Shown: in pieces, positions 27,141 to 38,584 of the stretch
Numbering within the stretch: position 1 is the first letter of the stretch
Layout: each line of letters begins with the position of its first letter
Source of the DNA: Streptomyces noursei
Lineage (GTDB): Bacteria; Actinomycetota; Actinomycetes; Streptomycetales; Streptomycetaceae
DNA: 64,000 nt
Direction: 5' to 3'
NCBI RefSeq assembly: GCF_016917755.1
Contig: NZ_CP070326.1
Coordinates: forward strand, 5,394,001-5,458,000
Notes under the pieces: generated by a model
The model's input: only the letters and a program-made list of their open reading frames with translations
Told to the model about the DNA's origin: nothing
The model's database searches: none
Made by a program: the position numbers and the translations under genes

Positions 27141-27537
27141 GGGCAGCGGGCGGGCCCGGGCCGCGTGTGCCGGTGCGGGCCCGCCCGGCGGGCGCGGCGC
27201 ACGGGACGCCGGATTCGTGACGGCGGAGGCGGCGGTGGTGCTGCCGGTGCTGGTGGCGGTCGCGGCGGCGCTGATCTGGGGGCTGCTGGCCGCCTGCGCC
27301 CGGATCGCCTGCGTGGACGCCGCACGGGCCGCCGCCCGTGCGGCGGCGCGTCAGGAGCCGGCGGCGCAGGTGCTCGCCGCGGCTCGTGGGGCGGCTCCCC
27401 TGGGCGCGCGGATCACGGTGGCGCGCGAGGGCGACCTGGTGCGCGTACGGGTCGAGGCCGCGTTGCCCGGAGGGGCCCGGCTGCCGGTGCGGGTCGGTGG
27501 AGAGGCGGTGGCCCTTGCGGAGGAAACGGTGCGGTGA
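27127..27537 (+). CDS. TadE-like pseudopilin
   Basis: A 136-aa protein from ATG 27127, overlapping the DUF4244 gene. After a 28-residue Gly/Arg-rich start comes DAGFVTAEAAVVLPVLVAVAAALIWGLL, the TadE signature helix preceded by Gly-Phe and containing the conserved Glu. The rest is a short extracytoplasmic domain (ITVAREGDLVRVRVEAALPGG). It probably joins the Tad pilus or an export complex as a minor pseudopilin. Confidence 0.85.
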   Translation: MCRSEGSGRARAACAGAGPPGGRGARDAGFVTAEAAVVLPVLVAVAAALIWGLLAACARIACVDAARAAARAAARQEPAAQVLAAARGAAPLGARITVAREGDLVRVRVEAALPGGARLPVRVGGEAVALAEETVR

Positions 27538-27871
27538 CGAGGGCTCCGCCACGGTGTGGACGGTCTTCGCGGCGGCGGCCCTGTGCGCGGTCTTCGCCGC
27601 GCTGGTGGCCGTCGGGCAGGCGGTCACCGCCCGGCACCGGGCGGGCGGCGCGGCGGACCTGGCGGCGCTGGCAGCCGCGGACCAGGCGCTCCGCGGCCCG
27701 GTGGCGGCGTGCGCCACGGCACGTCGGGTGGCCGCCGCGCAGCACACCCGTCTGGTGCGCTGCGCCGTGGACGCGCTGATCGCCGACGTCACGGCCGAGG
27801 CCGGCGGCGGCCCGTTCACGGCGCGGGTACGGTCCCGGGCCGGCCCCGCCCGGGCGACGGGCCGTCCCGGC
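27497..27871 (+). CDS. TadE/TadG-like (Rv3654c-type) protein lacking a stop codon
   Basis: The recognisable part is GDEGSATVWTVFAAAALCAVFAALVAVGQ, a single N-terminal helix of the Rv3654c family, then about 80 residues with cysteines. The start is uncertain: GTG 27497 or TTG 27515, both overlapping tadE. Family members end after about 120-140 residues, but here the frame has no stop and stays open through the whole convergent helicase gene to 30298. Stop codons are also absent from the other forward frames until about 28092. I mark the end where the helicase gene begins. A lost stop, a long real overlap, or a local sequence error are the alternatives. Confidence 0.6.
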
Positions 27872-30232
27872 TCAGTCGCCGGGCACCCCGCGCAACAGCT
27901 CCCCGAGCAGTCGGATGGCGCCCCGTTTGTGGAGCGGGTCGTTCCCGTTGCCGCACTTGGGGGACTGGATGCAGGACGGGCAACCGGCCTCGCACTCGCA
28001 GGCGGCGATGGCACTGCGGGTGGCGGCGAGCCAGTCGGCGGCCGTGTGGAAGGCGCGTTCGGCGAAGCCCGCACCACCGGGGTGGCCGTCGTAGACGAAG
28101 ACCGTCGGGAGCAGGGTGTCCGGGTGCAGGGGGACGGAGACACCGCCGATGTCCCAGCGGTCGCAGGTGGCGAAGAGCGGCAGCATGCCGATGGAGGCGT
28201 GCTCGGCGGCGTGCAGGGCACCGCCCAGCTGCTCGGGGTTGACCCGGGCGGCGTCGAGCTGGTCCTCGGTGACCGTCCACCACACCGCGCGGGTGCGCAG
28301 CGTACGGGGCGGCAGGTCGAGCTTGGTCTCGCCCAGGACCTCCCCGGTGATCAGTTTGCGGCGCAGGAAGGAGACGACCTGATTGGTGACCTCCACGGAG
28401 CCGAAGCACAGCCGGGCGTCGCCCCAGGGGACCTCGGTTTCGGTCTCCAGGATCGAGATCGCGGTGGTGTCGCGGGCGGTGGTGGAGTACGGCGGATTGG
28501 CCTCCTCCACGAGGGCGACGTTGTCCTCCAGGTCCAGGTGCCGGACGAGATAGCTGCGGCCCTGGTGGAGGTGGACCGCCCCGTCGTGGACGGTGGTGTG
28601 CGCCGCCGCGGCGTCGACGGTGCCCAGCAGCCGCCCGGTGCCGGCCTCCACGACCTGCACCGGCGAGCCGCCCTGGCCGCGGATGTCGGTGAGGTCGGCG
28701 GCCCGCTCGCGGCGCGTCCAGTACCAGGCGGTGGCCCGCCGGCGCAGCAGGTTCGCGGCCTCCAGCTGGGGCATCAGCCCGGGGGCGGCCGGGCCGAAGA
28801 GCGGGAAGTCGGCTTCGGTGAGCGGCAGTTCGGAGGCGGCCGCGCAGAGGTGCGGGGCGAGGACGTAGGGGTTGTCCGGGTCGAGCACGGTCGACTCGAC
28901 GGGCTGGTCGAAGAGCGCCTCGGGGTGGTGGACGAGATAGGTGTCCAGCGGGTCGTCGCGGGCCACCAGGACGGCCAGCGCGCCCTGTCCGGCCCGGCCC
29001 GCCCGGCCGGCCTGCTGCCACAGGGAGGCGCGCGTGCCGGGATAGCCCGCGATGACCACGGCGTCCAGGCCGGAGACGTCCACGCCCAGCTCCAGCGCGG
29101 TGGTGGCGGCCAGCCCGAGGAGTTCACCGCTGTGCAGGGCGCGTTCGAGGGCCCGGCGCTCCTCGGGCAGATAGCCGCCCCGGTACGCGGCGATCCGCGC
29201 GGGCAGCGAGCGGTCCACCTCCGCGAGCCGCTCCTGCGCGATCAGGGCGATCAGTTCGGCGCCGCGCCGGGAGCGGACGAAGGCGACCGTCCGCACGCCC
29301 TGGACGGCGAGGTCGGTGAGCAGGTCCGCGGACTCGGCGGTCGCGGTGCGGCGGACCGGGGCGCCCTGCTCGCCGTGGAGTTCGGTCAGCGGCGGCTCCC
29401 ACAGCGCGAAGACCAACTCGCCGCGCGGCGAGGTGTCCTGGGTGATCTCGGCCACGGGCAGCCCGGTGAGCCGGGACGCGGCCTGCGCCGGCTCCGCGGC
29501 GGTCGCGGAGGCCAGCAGGAAGACCGGCTCGGCGCCGTAGCGGGCGCAGACCCGGCGCAGCCGGCGGACGACCTGTGCGACATGGGAGCCGAAGACGCCG
29601 CGGTAGGTGTGGCATTCGTCGATGACGACGTAGCGCAGTGCGCGCAGGAAGGAGGACCAGCGGGGGTGGGCCGGGAGGATGCCGCGGTGCAGCATGTCCG
29701 GGTTGGTCAGCACGTAGTTGGCGTACTGGCGGACCCACTCGCGCTCCTCGACCGGGGTGTCACCGTCGTAGACGGCGGGCCGGACGGCCGTGCCGAGCGG
29801 AGCGGCCAGCTCGCGCACGGCCCGCCGCTGGTCGGCCGCCAGGGCCTTGGTGGGCGCCAGGTACAGGGCCGTGGCCCCCCGGCCGTTGGGCGCCTCGGAG
29901 CCGTCCAGGAGGGTGGAGAGCACGGGCGCCAGATAGGACAGCGACTTGCCGGAGGCGGTGCCGGTGGCGACCACGACCGATTCGCCGCGCAGTGCGTGTT
30001 CGGACGTGCGTGCCTGGTGGGCCCAGGGGCGATCGATTCCGGCCGAACGGATGGCGTCGATCACTTCCGGCCGGATCTGTGCCGGCCAGTCGGCATGGGT
30101 GCCGATGCGCGGGGGCAAGTGCTCCGTATGAGTGATGCGCGCAGCGCGGGTCGCGCCCCGGGCCAGACGGTCGAGAATCATGCCTGGGGACGTGCGCGCG
30201 CCAGGATCCGGCGGGAGTCGATTGGAGGCCAT
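27872..30232 (-). CDS. DEAD/DEAH-box helicase with C-terminal zinc-binding DUF1998 (MrfA-like)
   Basis: A protein of about 786 aa from ATG 30232 (a TTG at 30265 is an alternative). Helicase motifs: I, ATGTASGKSLSYL; Ia, APTKALAADQ; II, IDECHTYRG (DECH); III, LASATAAEP; VI, QQAGRAGRAGQ. The C-terminus holds CECEAGCPSCIQSPKCGNGN, a four-Cys zinc cluster of DUF1998. This architecture matches the MrfA helicases that repair mitomycin-type and other DNA damage in bacteria. The 3' end collides with the TadG-like gene. Confidence 0.9.
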   Translation of the reverse strand: MASNRLPPDPGARTSPGMILDRLARGATRAARITHTEHLPPRIGTHADWPAQIRPEVIDAIRSAGIDRPWAHQARTSEHALRGESVVVATGTASGKSLSYLAPVLSTLLDGSEAPNGRGATALYLAPTKALAADQRRAVRELAAPLGTAVRPAVYDGDTPVEEREWVRQYANYVLTNPDMLHRGILPAHPRWSSFLRALRYVVIDECHTYRGVFGSHVAQVVRRLRRVCARYGAEPVFLLASATAAEPAQAASRLTGLPVAEITQDTSPRGELVFALWEPPLTELHGEQGAPVRRTATAESADLLTDLAVQGVRTVAFVRSRRGAELIALIAQERLAEVDRSLPARIAAYRGGYLPEERRALERALHSGELLGLAATTALELGVDVSGLDAVVIAGYPGTRASLWQQAGRAGRAGQGALAVLVARDDPLDTYLVHHPEALFDQPVESTVLDPDNPYVLAPHLCAAASELPLTEADFPLFGPAAPGLMPQLEAANLLRRRATAWYWTRRERAADLTDIRGQGGSPVQVVEAGTGRLLGTVDAAAAHTTVHDGAVHLHQGRSYLVRHLDLEDNVALVEEANPPYSTTARDTTAISILETETEVPWGDARLCFGSVEVTNQVVSFLRRKLITGEVLGETKLDLPPRTLRTRAVWWTVTEDQLDAARVNPEQLGGALHAAEHASIGMLPLFATCDRWDIGGVSVPLHPDTLLPTVFVYDGHPGGAGFAERAFHTAADWLAATRSAIAACECEAGCPSCIQSPKCGNGNDPLHKRGAIRLLGELLRGVPGD

Positions 30233-30392
30233 CGGCACCGAGTGTGTCACCGGTGTGACGGACAATGCTCACAAGGCGTCGTGCACGCCTGCTGGTAAGT
30301 GATTGAATGCCATGGCGGCTGCCGATCCGCCCCTACCTCGGTGGGGAGGCCCCAGGGGGGCGACCGCTCGATAGCAAGGTGCTGGAGGATCC

Positions 30393-30734
30393 GTGGACCT
30401 GTCCCTGTCGACCCGGACCGTTGGCGACCGTACGGTCGTCGAGGTCGGTGGCGAGATTGATGTATACACCGCGCCCAAGCTGCGGGAGCAGCTGGTCGAG
30501 CTTGTGAACGACGGAAGCTACCACCTCGTGGTGGACATGGAGCGTGTCGACTTCCTGGACTCCACAGGGCTCGGCGTCCTGGTGGGCGGACTGAAGCGGG
30601 TGCGTGCCCATGAGGGCTCGCTGCGCCTGGTCTGTAATCAGGAGCGCATTCTCAAGATCTTCCGAATCACCGGTCTGACCAAGGTGTTCCCGATCCACAC
30701 CTCGGTCGACGAAGCCGTCGCAGCCACTGACTGA
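30393..30734 (+). CDS. bldG: Anti-sigma factor antagonist BldG
   Basis: A 113-aa STAS-domain protein from GTG 30393, preceded by GGAGG. The phosphorylation motif DFLDSTGLGVL has Ser at position 57, the known phosphorylated residue of Streptomyces BldG. BldG controls aerial mycelium formation and antibiotic production by sequestering anti-sigma factors such as UshX/ApgA when unphosphorylated. The sequence is essentially as I remember S. coelicolor BldG. A hairpin separates it from the downstream anti-sigma gene, in keeping with reported mono- and dicistronic transcripts. Confidence 0.96.
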   Translation: MDLSLSTRTVGDRTVVEVGGEIDVYTAPKLREQLVELVNDGSYHLVVDMERVDFLDSTGLGVLVGGLKRVRAHEGSLRLVCNQERILKIFRITGLTKVFPIHTSVDEAVAATD

Positions 30735-30746
30735 CGGTTTGCCGGT

Positions 30747-30769
30747 CCCCCGCGCCCCGGGCGCGGGGG
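30747..30769 (+). terminator. Leaky terminator between bldG and anti-sigma gene
   Basis: A perfect 10-bp stem, CCCCCGCGCC at 30747-30756 and its complement at 30760-30769, with a 3-base loop, 12 bases after the bldG stop. No T-tract follows, and the next gene starts 75 bases later on the same strand, so partial read-through is likely. Confidence 0.7.
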
Positions 30770-30843
30770 TGGAAGCAGTGGGGGGTACCGGACGCACCCG
30801 TCCGGCCCCCTGCGTTGCACGCCCGCATCACGAGGGGGATGGC

Positions 30844-31281
30844 ATGGCCACCGTCGAACTTCGCTTCAGCGCCCTTCCTGAGCACGTCCGGACCGCGCGT
30901 CTGGTCGCGGCTGCCGTGGCACGGCGTGCGGGGGTGGACGAGGCCGTGCTGGACGAGGTGCGGCTCGCCGTGGGCGAGGCGTGCAGCCGGGCCGTGGGGC
31001 TGCACGAGATCCACGGCATCACGGCGCCGGTGCGGGTGGTGCTGGTCGAGGACGAGAAGCAGTTCTCGATCGAGGTCGGCGACGAGGTTCCCGGCCCCGG
31101 CGGGGCCGCCGCGGGCGGTGCCGATGCCGAGGGCGTCGGGGAGAACGACGCCGAGGGCGAGGACGAGATGGGCCTCGCGGTCATCAGTGGGCTCGTCGAC
31201 GACGTCGAGGTGACCTCCGGCGAGACCGGCGGGCGAATCCGGATGAGCTGGCCCGCACACCCGGCTCCGGTCCTGCCGTAG
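30844..31281 (+). CDS. Anti-sigma regulatory factor (HATPase_c / RsbW-like)
   Basis: A 145-aa protein from ATG 30844. VRTARLVAAAVARRAGVDEAVLDEVRLAVGEACSRAV matches the N-box region (ExxxN position reads EACSR) of serine-kinase anti-sigma factors, and EMGLAVISGLVDDVEV stands for the G box. The middle is interrupted by an acidic Gly/Ala/Asp/Glu-rich insert at residues 85-110, so the ATP pocket may be atypical. It follows bldG, and this pair is conserved in Streptomyces, where the downstream protein interacts with BldG. Confidence 0.85.
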   Translation: MATVELRFSALPEHVRTARLVAAAVARRAGVDEAVLDEVRLAVGEACSRAVGLHEIHGITAPVRVVLVEDEKQFSIEVGDEVPGPGGAAAGGADAEGVGENDAEGEDEMGLAVISGLVDDVEVTSGETGGRIRMSWPAHPAPVLP

Positions 31282-32118
31282 GGCCGTCGAGCGGAGGGCT
31301 CGGCGCCGGTCGGTCGGCCGGTGCTGTTCCATGGTGGGTGGGGCACCTGTCGTGATGCGTAGGGGTGCGGGCGTGGGCGTTTGCCGTGTTCCCCTGTGTT
31401 CACCGTGTCGCGCGCCTGTTTCTGCGTGTTCGCGCGCCCGGCTTCCTGTGTAGTGCCAGACCGGTGCGGCGCTGTAGCCGGCCGGTGCGGTCCGGTCGCG
31501 CGGGGAATTCCGTACGGTGCCGGTCCGGTGGGCCGGGCGGGTGGCGGTGTGCCGGGGGTTGTCGGCCGCGGGCTGCGGCCGTGGCGCGTGTCCCGTGGGC
31601 GGGCCGCGATCCTGGGGTTCCGATGCTCGTGTCCTCGGCTCCGCCACCCCGTCCACCCCGACCCCGCGGTGGCTTCCTCAGGGGTGCTGCGTCCTGGTGC
31701 GGGCGATGCGATCCGGTCGGGATCTGATGGTCCGTCATCGCGGCGGGGGAGGGTGCGGAAGGCCGGTGAGGGGGTCTTGCGGTGGCCCGGGGAGGGCACC
31801 GGTCGGCTCAATTCCCTCCCGTTTAACGGCGGTCACAGTCGAAGCGGGGCGCCGCGCAAGGTCGTTGAGCAGCGGCGATCACAAGTAGATCAATAGCACG
31901 GGTAGATCATCTGTCCGGGGTCAGTGAATTGCGGGGTTTCCTTCGTCCGGACGAATTTGGCGGACCATCGGCCTTTTGATCTTCGCCGGGAACAGGCGAA
32001 TTCCCTTTGAGGCGCCCTGTTTTGATCAACCGTCGCTCCCTACAATCCGTCCACATCTTGCTCAGGACGCCTGAGCGTGCTTCCGCGCGCCCATGTGCCA
32101 TAACGTCAAGGAGGACGA
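31282..32118. other. 837-base intergenic region before hppA
   Basis: I see no gene in this region. The first 550 bases are GC-rich with no codon-position bias I can recognise. From about 31860 the G+C content drops, and the stretch 31880-32110 looks like the promoter and leader of hppA, with a TACAAT -10-like hexamer near 32040. The Shine-Dalgarno AAGGAGGA lies directly before the hppA ATG. A small RNA cannot be excluded. Confidence 0.4.
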
Positions 32119-34527
<2,409 letters not shown>

Positions 34528-34564
34528 CCGGACGGGCCGTCAGGTCGGCCTGCTGACCGCTCAA

Positions 34565-34609
34565 CGGGCGGGTGTACGGCGCTTATTGCGCGCGCCGGAC
34601 ACCCGCCCG
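34565..34609 (+). terminator. Terminator of hppA
   Basis: An 11-bp perfect outer stem (34565-34575 with 34599-34609) continues, after one mismatch, into a 6-bp inner stem (34577-34582 with 34592-34597). The loop is 9 bases. It starts 38 bases after the stop codon. Confidence 0.8.
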
Positions 34610-34743
34610 CGGCGTGCCCGGCGGGGGCCGTGGTCCTTGGTGCAAATGGCTGCAATGCGGGCCGGGGCCGATGCCCGACTCATGGGCGAGGCCGTTTGGA
34701 CGTGTATGTTCCGGGGCCGAGAGCCATGGAAGGGACCAATCCG

Positions 34744-35328
34744 GTGAACAAGAAGCTTGTGGCTGCCCTGTCCGGCGGTGCCGCACTCCTGCTCGCGCTG
34801 ACCGGTTGCAGCAGCGACAACACTCAGAAGCTCGACAACTGGGCGAAGTCGTTCTGCGACCCCGCGCAGGCTCCGTTCAAGCAGATCCAGGACGCCAACG
34901 CGGCCATGCAGACGGCCGACAGCGGCAACACGGACTCCAAGAAGGTCCAGCAGACGGACTCGGCGGCCTTCCAGAAGATCTCCGACGCGTACGGTCAGCT
35001 GGCCAAGTCCCTGGACAAGGCGGGCGCGCCGCCCACCGAGGGCGGCGCGGACGCCCAGAAGAACGCGGTCAAGGAGCTCAACTCCCTCTCCGCGGGATAC
35101 CAGGACCTCAAGAAGCAGGTGGACGGCCTGGACACCGGTGACAAGCTGAAGTTCGCGGACGGGCTGCGCAACCTCTCCAACGGGATCAACAAGCTCAACG
35201 CCAAGAGCGAGCAGGCCTTCAAGAAGCTGGAGGCCGGCGACGTGGGCAAGGCGATGGCGGGGCAGAAGGGCTGTCAGAACCAGGGCGGGTCGAACGGGCC
35301 GTCCGCGGCGCCGTCCAAGAGCGCGTAG
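34744..35328 (+). CDS. Small secreted lipoprotein
   Basis: A 194-aa protein from GTG 34744 (VNKKLVAALSGGAAL), with GAAGGGA upstream; an ATG at 34726 is an alternative. A clear type II signal ends with lipobox LTGC at about residue 22. The mature part is Lys/Gln/Ala-rich and predicted mostly helical, with two further cysteines (SFCDPAQ and KGCQNQ). No enzyme motif is visible. It is probably an extracellular membrane-anchored protein conserved in Streptomyces, of unknown function. It lies between two strong terminators, so it forms its own unit. Confidence 0.8.
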   Translation: MNKKLVAALSGGAALLLALTGCSSDNTQKLDNWAKSFCDPAQAPFKQIQDANAAMQTADSGNTDSKKVQQTDSAAFQKISDAYGQLAKSLDKAGAPPTEGGADAQKNAVKELNSLSAGYQDLKKQVDGLDTGDKLKFADGLRNLSNGINKLNAKSEQAFKKLEAGDVGKAMAGQKGCQNQGGSNGPSAAPSKSA

Positions 35329-35344
35329 CGCCTCCCGCGCGAGG

Positions 35345-35396
35345 GGCGACGGCCCGGCGACGCGCCCGAGGACGGGCGGGGTGCCGGGCCGTCGCC
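35345..35396 (+). terminator. Terminator of the lipoprotein gene
   Basis: A perfect 14-bp stem pairs 35345-35358 with 35383-35396. A second 6-bp hairpin (35363-35368 with 35373-35378) sits inside the loop. It starts 17 bases after the stop. Confidence 0.8.
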
Positions 35397-35427
35397 GATT
35401 GTCGGTGGCAGGGCCGACAATGGAGGG

Positions 35428-36957
35428 GTGACAACGCAGCTCCCCACCGCAGATGCCCAGGACCCCGAGAGCAACGCCCGCACGAGCCGGCTGCGCGACG
35501 CGCTGCTGGCCGCCGCCTTCACCGCCGACGGGCTGCTGGACCTGCTCGGCGCGCCCGCGTACGCCGCGCTGGCCCGCAGCGAGACCGTCCCCGCGCTGCG
35601 CGCCACCCGGGGCGACGGGCCTCTGGAGACCCTGGTGCGGCTGTTCCTGCTGCAGTGCCCGGTGCCCGAGGCGCGGGTGGCCGCGGCGCTGCCGGTGGCG
35701 GACTGCCTCGCCGACGGCTGGCTGGTGCGGGACGGCGGCGAACTGCGCGCCACGGTGGACGTACGGCCCTACGGCGGCCCCGAGGGGCAGGACTGGTGGA
35801 TCGTCTCCGACCTCGGCTGCGCGGTCGGCGGCGCCGGCGGCATCCGGGGCGCCGCCGAGGCGGACCGCGCCGAGCTGGTGCTCGGTGTCGGCGGGGCGTC
35901 CACGACCCTCGCCGGGATCACCGCGCGCCGCCCGGTGGCCAGGGCGCTCGACCTCGGCACGGGCTCCGGCATCCAGGCGCTGCACGCAGCGCAGCACGCC
36001 ACCCGGGTCACCGCCACCGACCTCAACCCCCGCGCGCTGCGGATCACCGCGCTGACCCTGGCGCTCTCCGGGGCCGGCCCGGCCGATCTGCGCGAGGGCT
36101 CGCTCTTCGAGCCGGTGGGGGAGGAGACCTACGACCTGATCGTCTCCAACCCGCCGTTCGTGATCTCGCCGGGGGCCCGGCTCACCTACCGGGACGGCGG
36201 GATGGGCGGCGACGACCTGTGCCGCACCCTCGTCCAGCAGGCCGCCGCGCACCTCAACGACGGCGGGTACTGCCAGCTGCTGGCCAACTGGCAGCACGTG
36301 GCCGGCGAGGAGTGGCAGGACCGGGTGCGCTCGTGGGTGCCGCGCGGATGCGACGCCTGGATCGTCCAGCGCGAGGTGCAGGACGTCACCCAGTACGCCG
36401 AGCTGTGGCTGCGCGACGGCGGCGACCACCGCGCTGGTCAGGAGGAGTACGCCGCGCGGTACGACGCCTGGCTCGACGAGTTCGAGGCGCGCAGGACCAA
36501 GGCCGTCGGCTTCGGCTGGATCACGCTGCGCAAGTCCGGCGCCGAGGACCCGTCCGTCACGGTCGAGGAATGGCCGCATCCGGTCGAACAACCCCTGGGC
36601 GAGGCGGTGCTGCGCCACTTCGACCGGCAGGACTACCTGCGGGCCACCGATGACGCGGCGCTGCTGGCCAGCCGCTTCCGGTTGGCCGACGAGGTGGTGC
36701 AGGAGCAGGTCGGACTGCCCGGTGCGGAGGACCCTGAGCACGTGGTGCTCCGTCAGAACCGCGGCATGCGGCGGGCCACGAAGGTGGACACGGTCGGCGC
36801 CGGTTTCGCGGGCGTCTGCGACGGGTCGCTGCCCGCCGGGCGGATCCTGGACGCCATCGCCCAGCTCGTCGGCGAGGACCCGGTGCTGCTGCGGGACCGC
36901 ACGCCGGCCTCGATCCGGATGCTGGTCGAGCAGGGCTTCCTGGAGCCGGTCGGCTGA
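35428..36957 (+). CDS. SAM-dependent methyltransferase (HemK/PrmC-type fold)
   Basis: A 509-aa protein from GTG 35428. After a 150-residue helical N-terminal region it has the SAM-binding motif ALDLGTGSGIQALHAA and the acidic end of strand 2, TATDLNPRAL. The catalytic motif is LIVSNPPFVIS; NPPF/Y is the signature of N-methyltransferases acting on amides or bases, such as PrmC or N6-adenine enzymes. The C-terminal 200 residues resemble a winged-helix tail seen in actinobacterial homologues. The substrate is not determinable. Confidence 0.87.
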   Translation: MTTQLPTADAQDPESNARTSRLRDALLAAAFTADGLLDLLGAPAYAALARSETVPALRATRGDGPLETLVRLFLLQCPVPEARVAAALPVADCLADGWLVRDGGELRATVDVRPYGGPEGQDWWIVSDLGCAVGGAGGIRGAAEADRAELVLGVGGASTTLAGITARRPVARALDLGTGSGIQALHAAQHATRVTATDLNPRALRITALTLALSGAGPADLREGSLFEPVGEETYDLIVSNPPFVISPGARLTYRDGGMGGDDLCRTLVQQAAAHLNDGGYCQLLANWQHVAGEEWQDRVRSWVPRGCDAWIVQREVQDVTQYAELWLRDGGDHRAGQEEYAARYDAWLDEFEARRTKAVGFGWITLRKSGAEDPSVTVEEWPHPVEQPLGEAVLRHFDRQDYLRATDDAALLASRFRLADEVVQEQVGLPGAEDPEHVVLRQNRGMRRATKVDTVGAGFAGVCDGSLPAGRILDAIAQLVGEDPVLLRDRTPASIRMLVEQGFLEPVG

Positions 36958-36982
36958 GTCGGGGGCGCGGCGGCGGATGGCG

Positions 36983-37010
36983 GGCGGTCGGTGCGGGGGC
37001 ACCGGCCGCC
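36983..37010 (+). terminator. Terminator of the methyltransferase gene
   Basis: A stem of about 12 bp, with one G-T wobble, pairs 36983-36994 with 36999-37010 across a 4-base G loop. It starts 26 bases after the stop codon. Confidence 0.7.
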
Positions 37011-37181
37011 GGGTGCGTTCCCAGGGGCCAACGGCCCTTCCCGGAGCGGACGTTCAGTTCCGGCCAGTTTCGGCGAGTTGGGCGGATTGTGCAGCGGAGG
37101 GGGAACCTCCGTGTGCCGATGCCCGTATTCCTGAGGGAAGGTCACCAACCAACCCATTGGCCCCTCAGTGAGGAATCCGAC

Positions 37182-37586
37182 ATGAACCGTGCACTGCGTT
37201 ACGCCACCGTCGGGATGGTCGCCGCCGCCCTGCTCGCCGGCGGTTCGGCCGCCGCCTTCGCCACGCCGCAGCAGGTCCACACGCCCGCCGCGGTCGTGGC
37301 CACCGCGCCCGCGAAGGCGACGCTGACCGCCAAGGCCAGCGCGACGACGGTCCGCGCCTGGCAGGAGTTCCGGATCACCGGCGCCGGCAAGGGCCTCACA
37401 TCGGGCGCCAAGGTCACGGTCCAGCAGAAGCAGGGCGCGAAGTGGGTGTCGCTGCCGGCGCAGGCGCCGGTCCACGCCAACGGCAGCTACGCGATACGCG
37501 TCAAGCTCGGCATCAAGGGCGTCAACCAGCTGCGGATCGCGTCCGGGAGCACCCTCTCCCCGGTCGTGAAGGTCACCGTCCGCTGA
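37182..37586 (+). CDS. Small secreted protein
   Basis: A 134-aa protein from ATG 37182, with GAGGA upstream. The first 29 residues form a Sec signal peptide, basic MNRALR then a hydrophobic core ending AAAFA. The mature domain is Lys-rich and appears all-beta (TVRAWQEFRITGAGKGL, KVTVQQKQGAKWVSLPAQ, a final VVKVTVR), resembling single bacterial Ig-like domains of surface proteins. No catalytic motif is seen. It converges with the DUF2752 gene, with only 18 bases between their ends. Confidence 0.8.
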   Translation: MNRALRYATVGMVAAALLAGGSAAAFATPQQVHTPAAVVATAPAKATLTAKASATTVRAWQEFRITGAGKGLTSGAKVTVQQKQGAKWVSLPAQAPVHANGSYAIRVKLGIKGVNQLRIASGSTLSPVVKVTVR

Positions 37587-37604
37587 CGCCTGGGGGCCCG
37601 GCCG

Positions 37605-38039
37605 TCAACCGATGAGGTGGACGAGGTTGCGGCCGACCATCCAGACCGCGGCGATGCCGAGGACCACGGCATTGCCGCGGGCCGTCAGCTTCAGCGAGCG
37701 GCGCCGCCCGCGCAGCCCCTCGACCAGCCAGCGCACCAGGACGTAGGCGAGGGCGGGGACGCCGAGCGCGAGGAGGACGGCGTTGTCCTGGAAGGCCGTC
37801 GCGACATCGCCGTGCATCAGGTCGTACGCCATCCGCGTCCCGCCGCAGAACGGGCAGAGCAGTCCGGTCAGCATGCGGAAGGGGCAGGGGATCAGCAGCT
37901 GACCGGGCTGGTGCGGATCGGTGTGCCAGAGGTAGCCGGCGGCCAGCGCGCCGGTGCCGAGCGCGAGGGCGGCCTGGCGGAGGGTGCGCCGGCGCACGGT
38001 CGCCGGATCGGCGGCCTCCCGGGGCTCGTCGGTGCTCAC
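37605..38039 (-). CDS. DUF2752 membrane protein
   Basis: A 144-aa protein from GTG 38039, overlapping the upstream gene stop by 4 bases (GTGA). The motif CPFRMLTGLLCPFCGGTRMAYDLMHGD is the DUF2752 signature, with Cys residues and a Gly-Thr-Arg at the membrane interface, followed by two hydrophobic helices. Function is unknown for the family. It is translationally coupled to the TM2-like membrane protein gene, a pairing I recall as common in Streptomyces. Confidence 0.87.
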   Translation of the reverse strand: MSTDEPREAADPATVRRRTLRQAALALGTGALAAGYLWHTDPHQPGQLLIPCPFRMLTGLLCPFCGGTRMAYDLMHGDVATAFQDNAVLLALGVPALAYVLVRWLVEGLRGRRRSLKLTARGNAVVLGIAAVWMVGRNLVHLIG

Positions 38040-38584
38040 ACGCTCAGCGACCTGGCGTAGTTGACCTGGTTCAGGACGAACATCACCTGCTCGCGCGACT
38101 GCACCGGGACCATCGTGGCGTGGTGCCGGCCCCCGCTGTTCACCGTGACCTGCACGAAGCCGGTCGTGATGCGCTCCTTCATCAGGAGGAAGAGCAGCCC
38201 GAGGAGGCAGAAGAAGAAAAAGACGATGGCGAGCACGACCGCGTGCGTGGGCATCCGCTCCTCCGTGCGCGACATGTCCGTGGCCGTCCAGACCGCGCCC
38301 TTGAGGGGCATCGGACCGGCCGGCGTGACGATCGTGTCGCCGTGGACCGCGATGTCGCCGAGGGCCAGTGCCAGGCCCATGGCCTGCGGCGGCTGGACCG
38401 GCAGGCCGACGGGCGGCGGCGGGGCGGCCTGCGGGTAGCCGTATCCGGGCTCGCCGGGGCGACCGCCCTGCGGGTAGCCGTAGCCGGCCTCGGCGGGCCG
38501 GCCGCCGCCCGGGGCCGCGTACGGGTTCTGGCCCGGTTGGCCGGGCGGCTGCTCCGGTGGCGGTCCGGGGTACTGGTGCGCCAT
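38036..38584 (-). CDS. Membrane protein with Pro/Gly/Tyr-rich N-terminus
   Basis: A 182-aa protein from ATG 38584 (MAHQYPGPPPEQPPGQPGQ), with GGGGGGAAA upstream. The first 65 residues are a disordered cytoplasmic tail with repeated GYGYPQ motifs. A central small domain follows, then one long hydrophobic segment (AVVLAIVFFFFCLLGLLFLL) and a C-terminal domain. No enzymatic motif is seen. It is the first gene of a two-gene operon with DUF2752. The Pro/Tyr-rich tails of such actinobacterial proteins often mediate assembly at the membrane. Confidence 0.78.
   Translation of the reverse strand: MAHQYPGPPPEQPPGQPGQNPYAAPGGGRPAEAGYGYPQGGRPGEPGYGYPQAAPPPPVGLPVQPPQAMGLALALGDIAVHGDTIVTPAGPMPLKGAVWTATDMSRTEERMPTHAVVLAIVFFFFCLLGLLFLLMKERITTGFVQVTVNSGGRHHATMVPVQSREQVMFVLNQVNYARSLSV

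Noticed and set aside
31365..31896. Overlapping short ORFs in the gap before hppA
   Set aside because: Arg/Pro/Gly-rich translations in several frames with no ribosome sites; typical non-coding GC-rich sequence.
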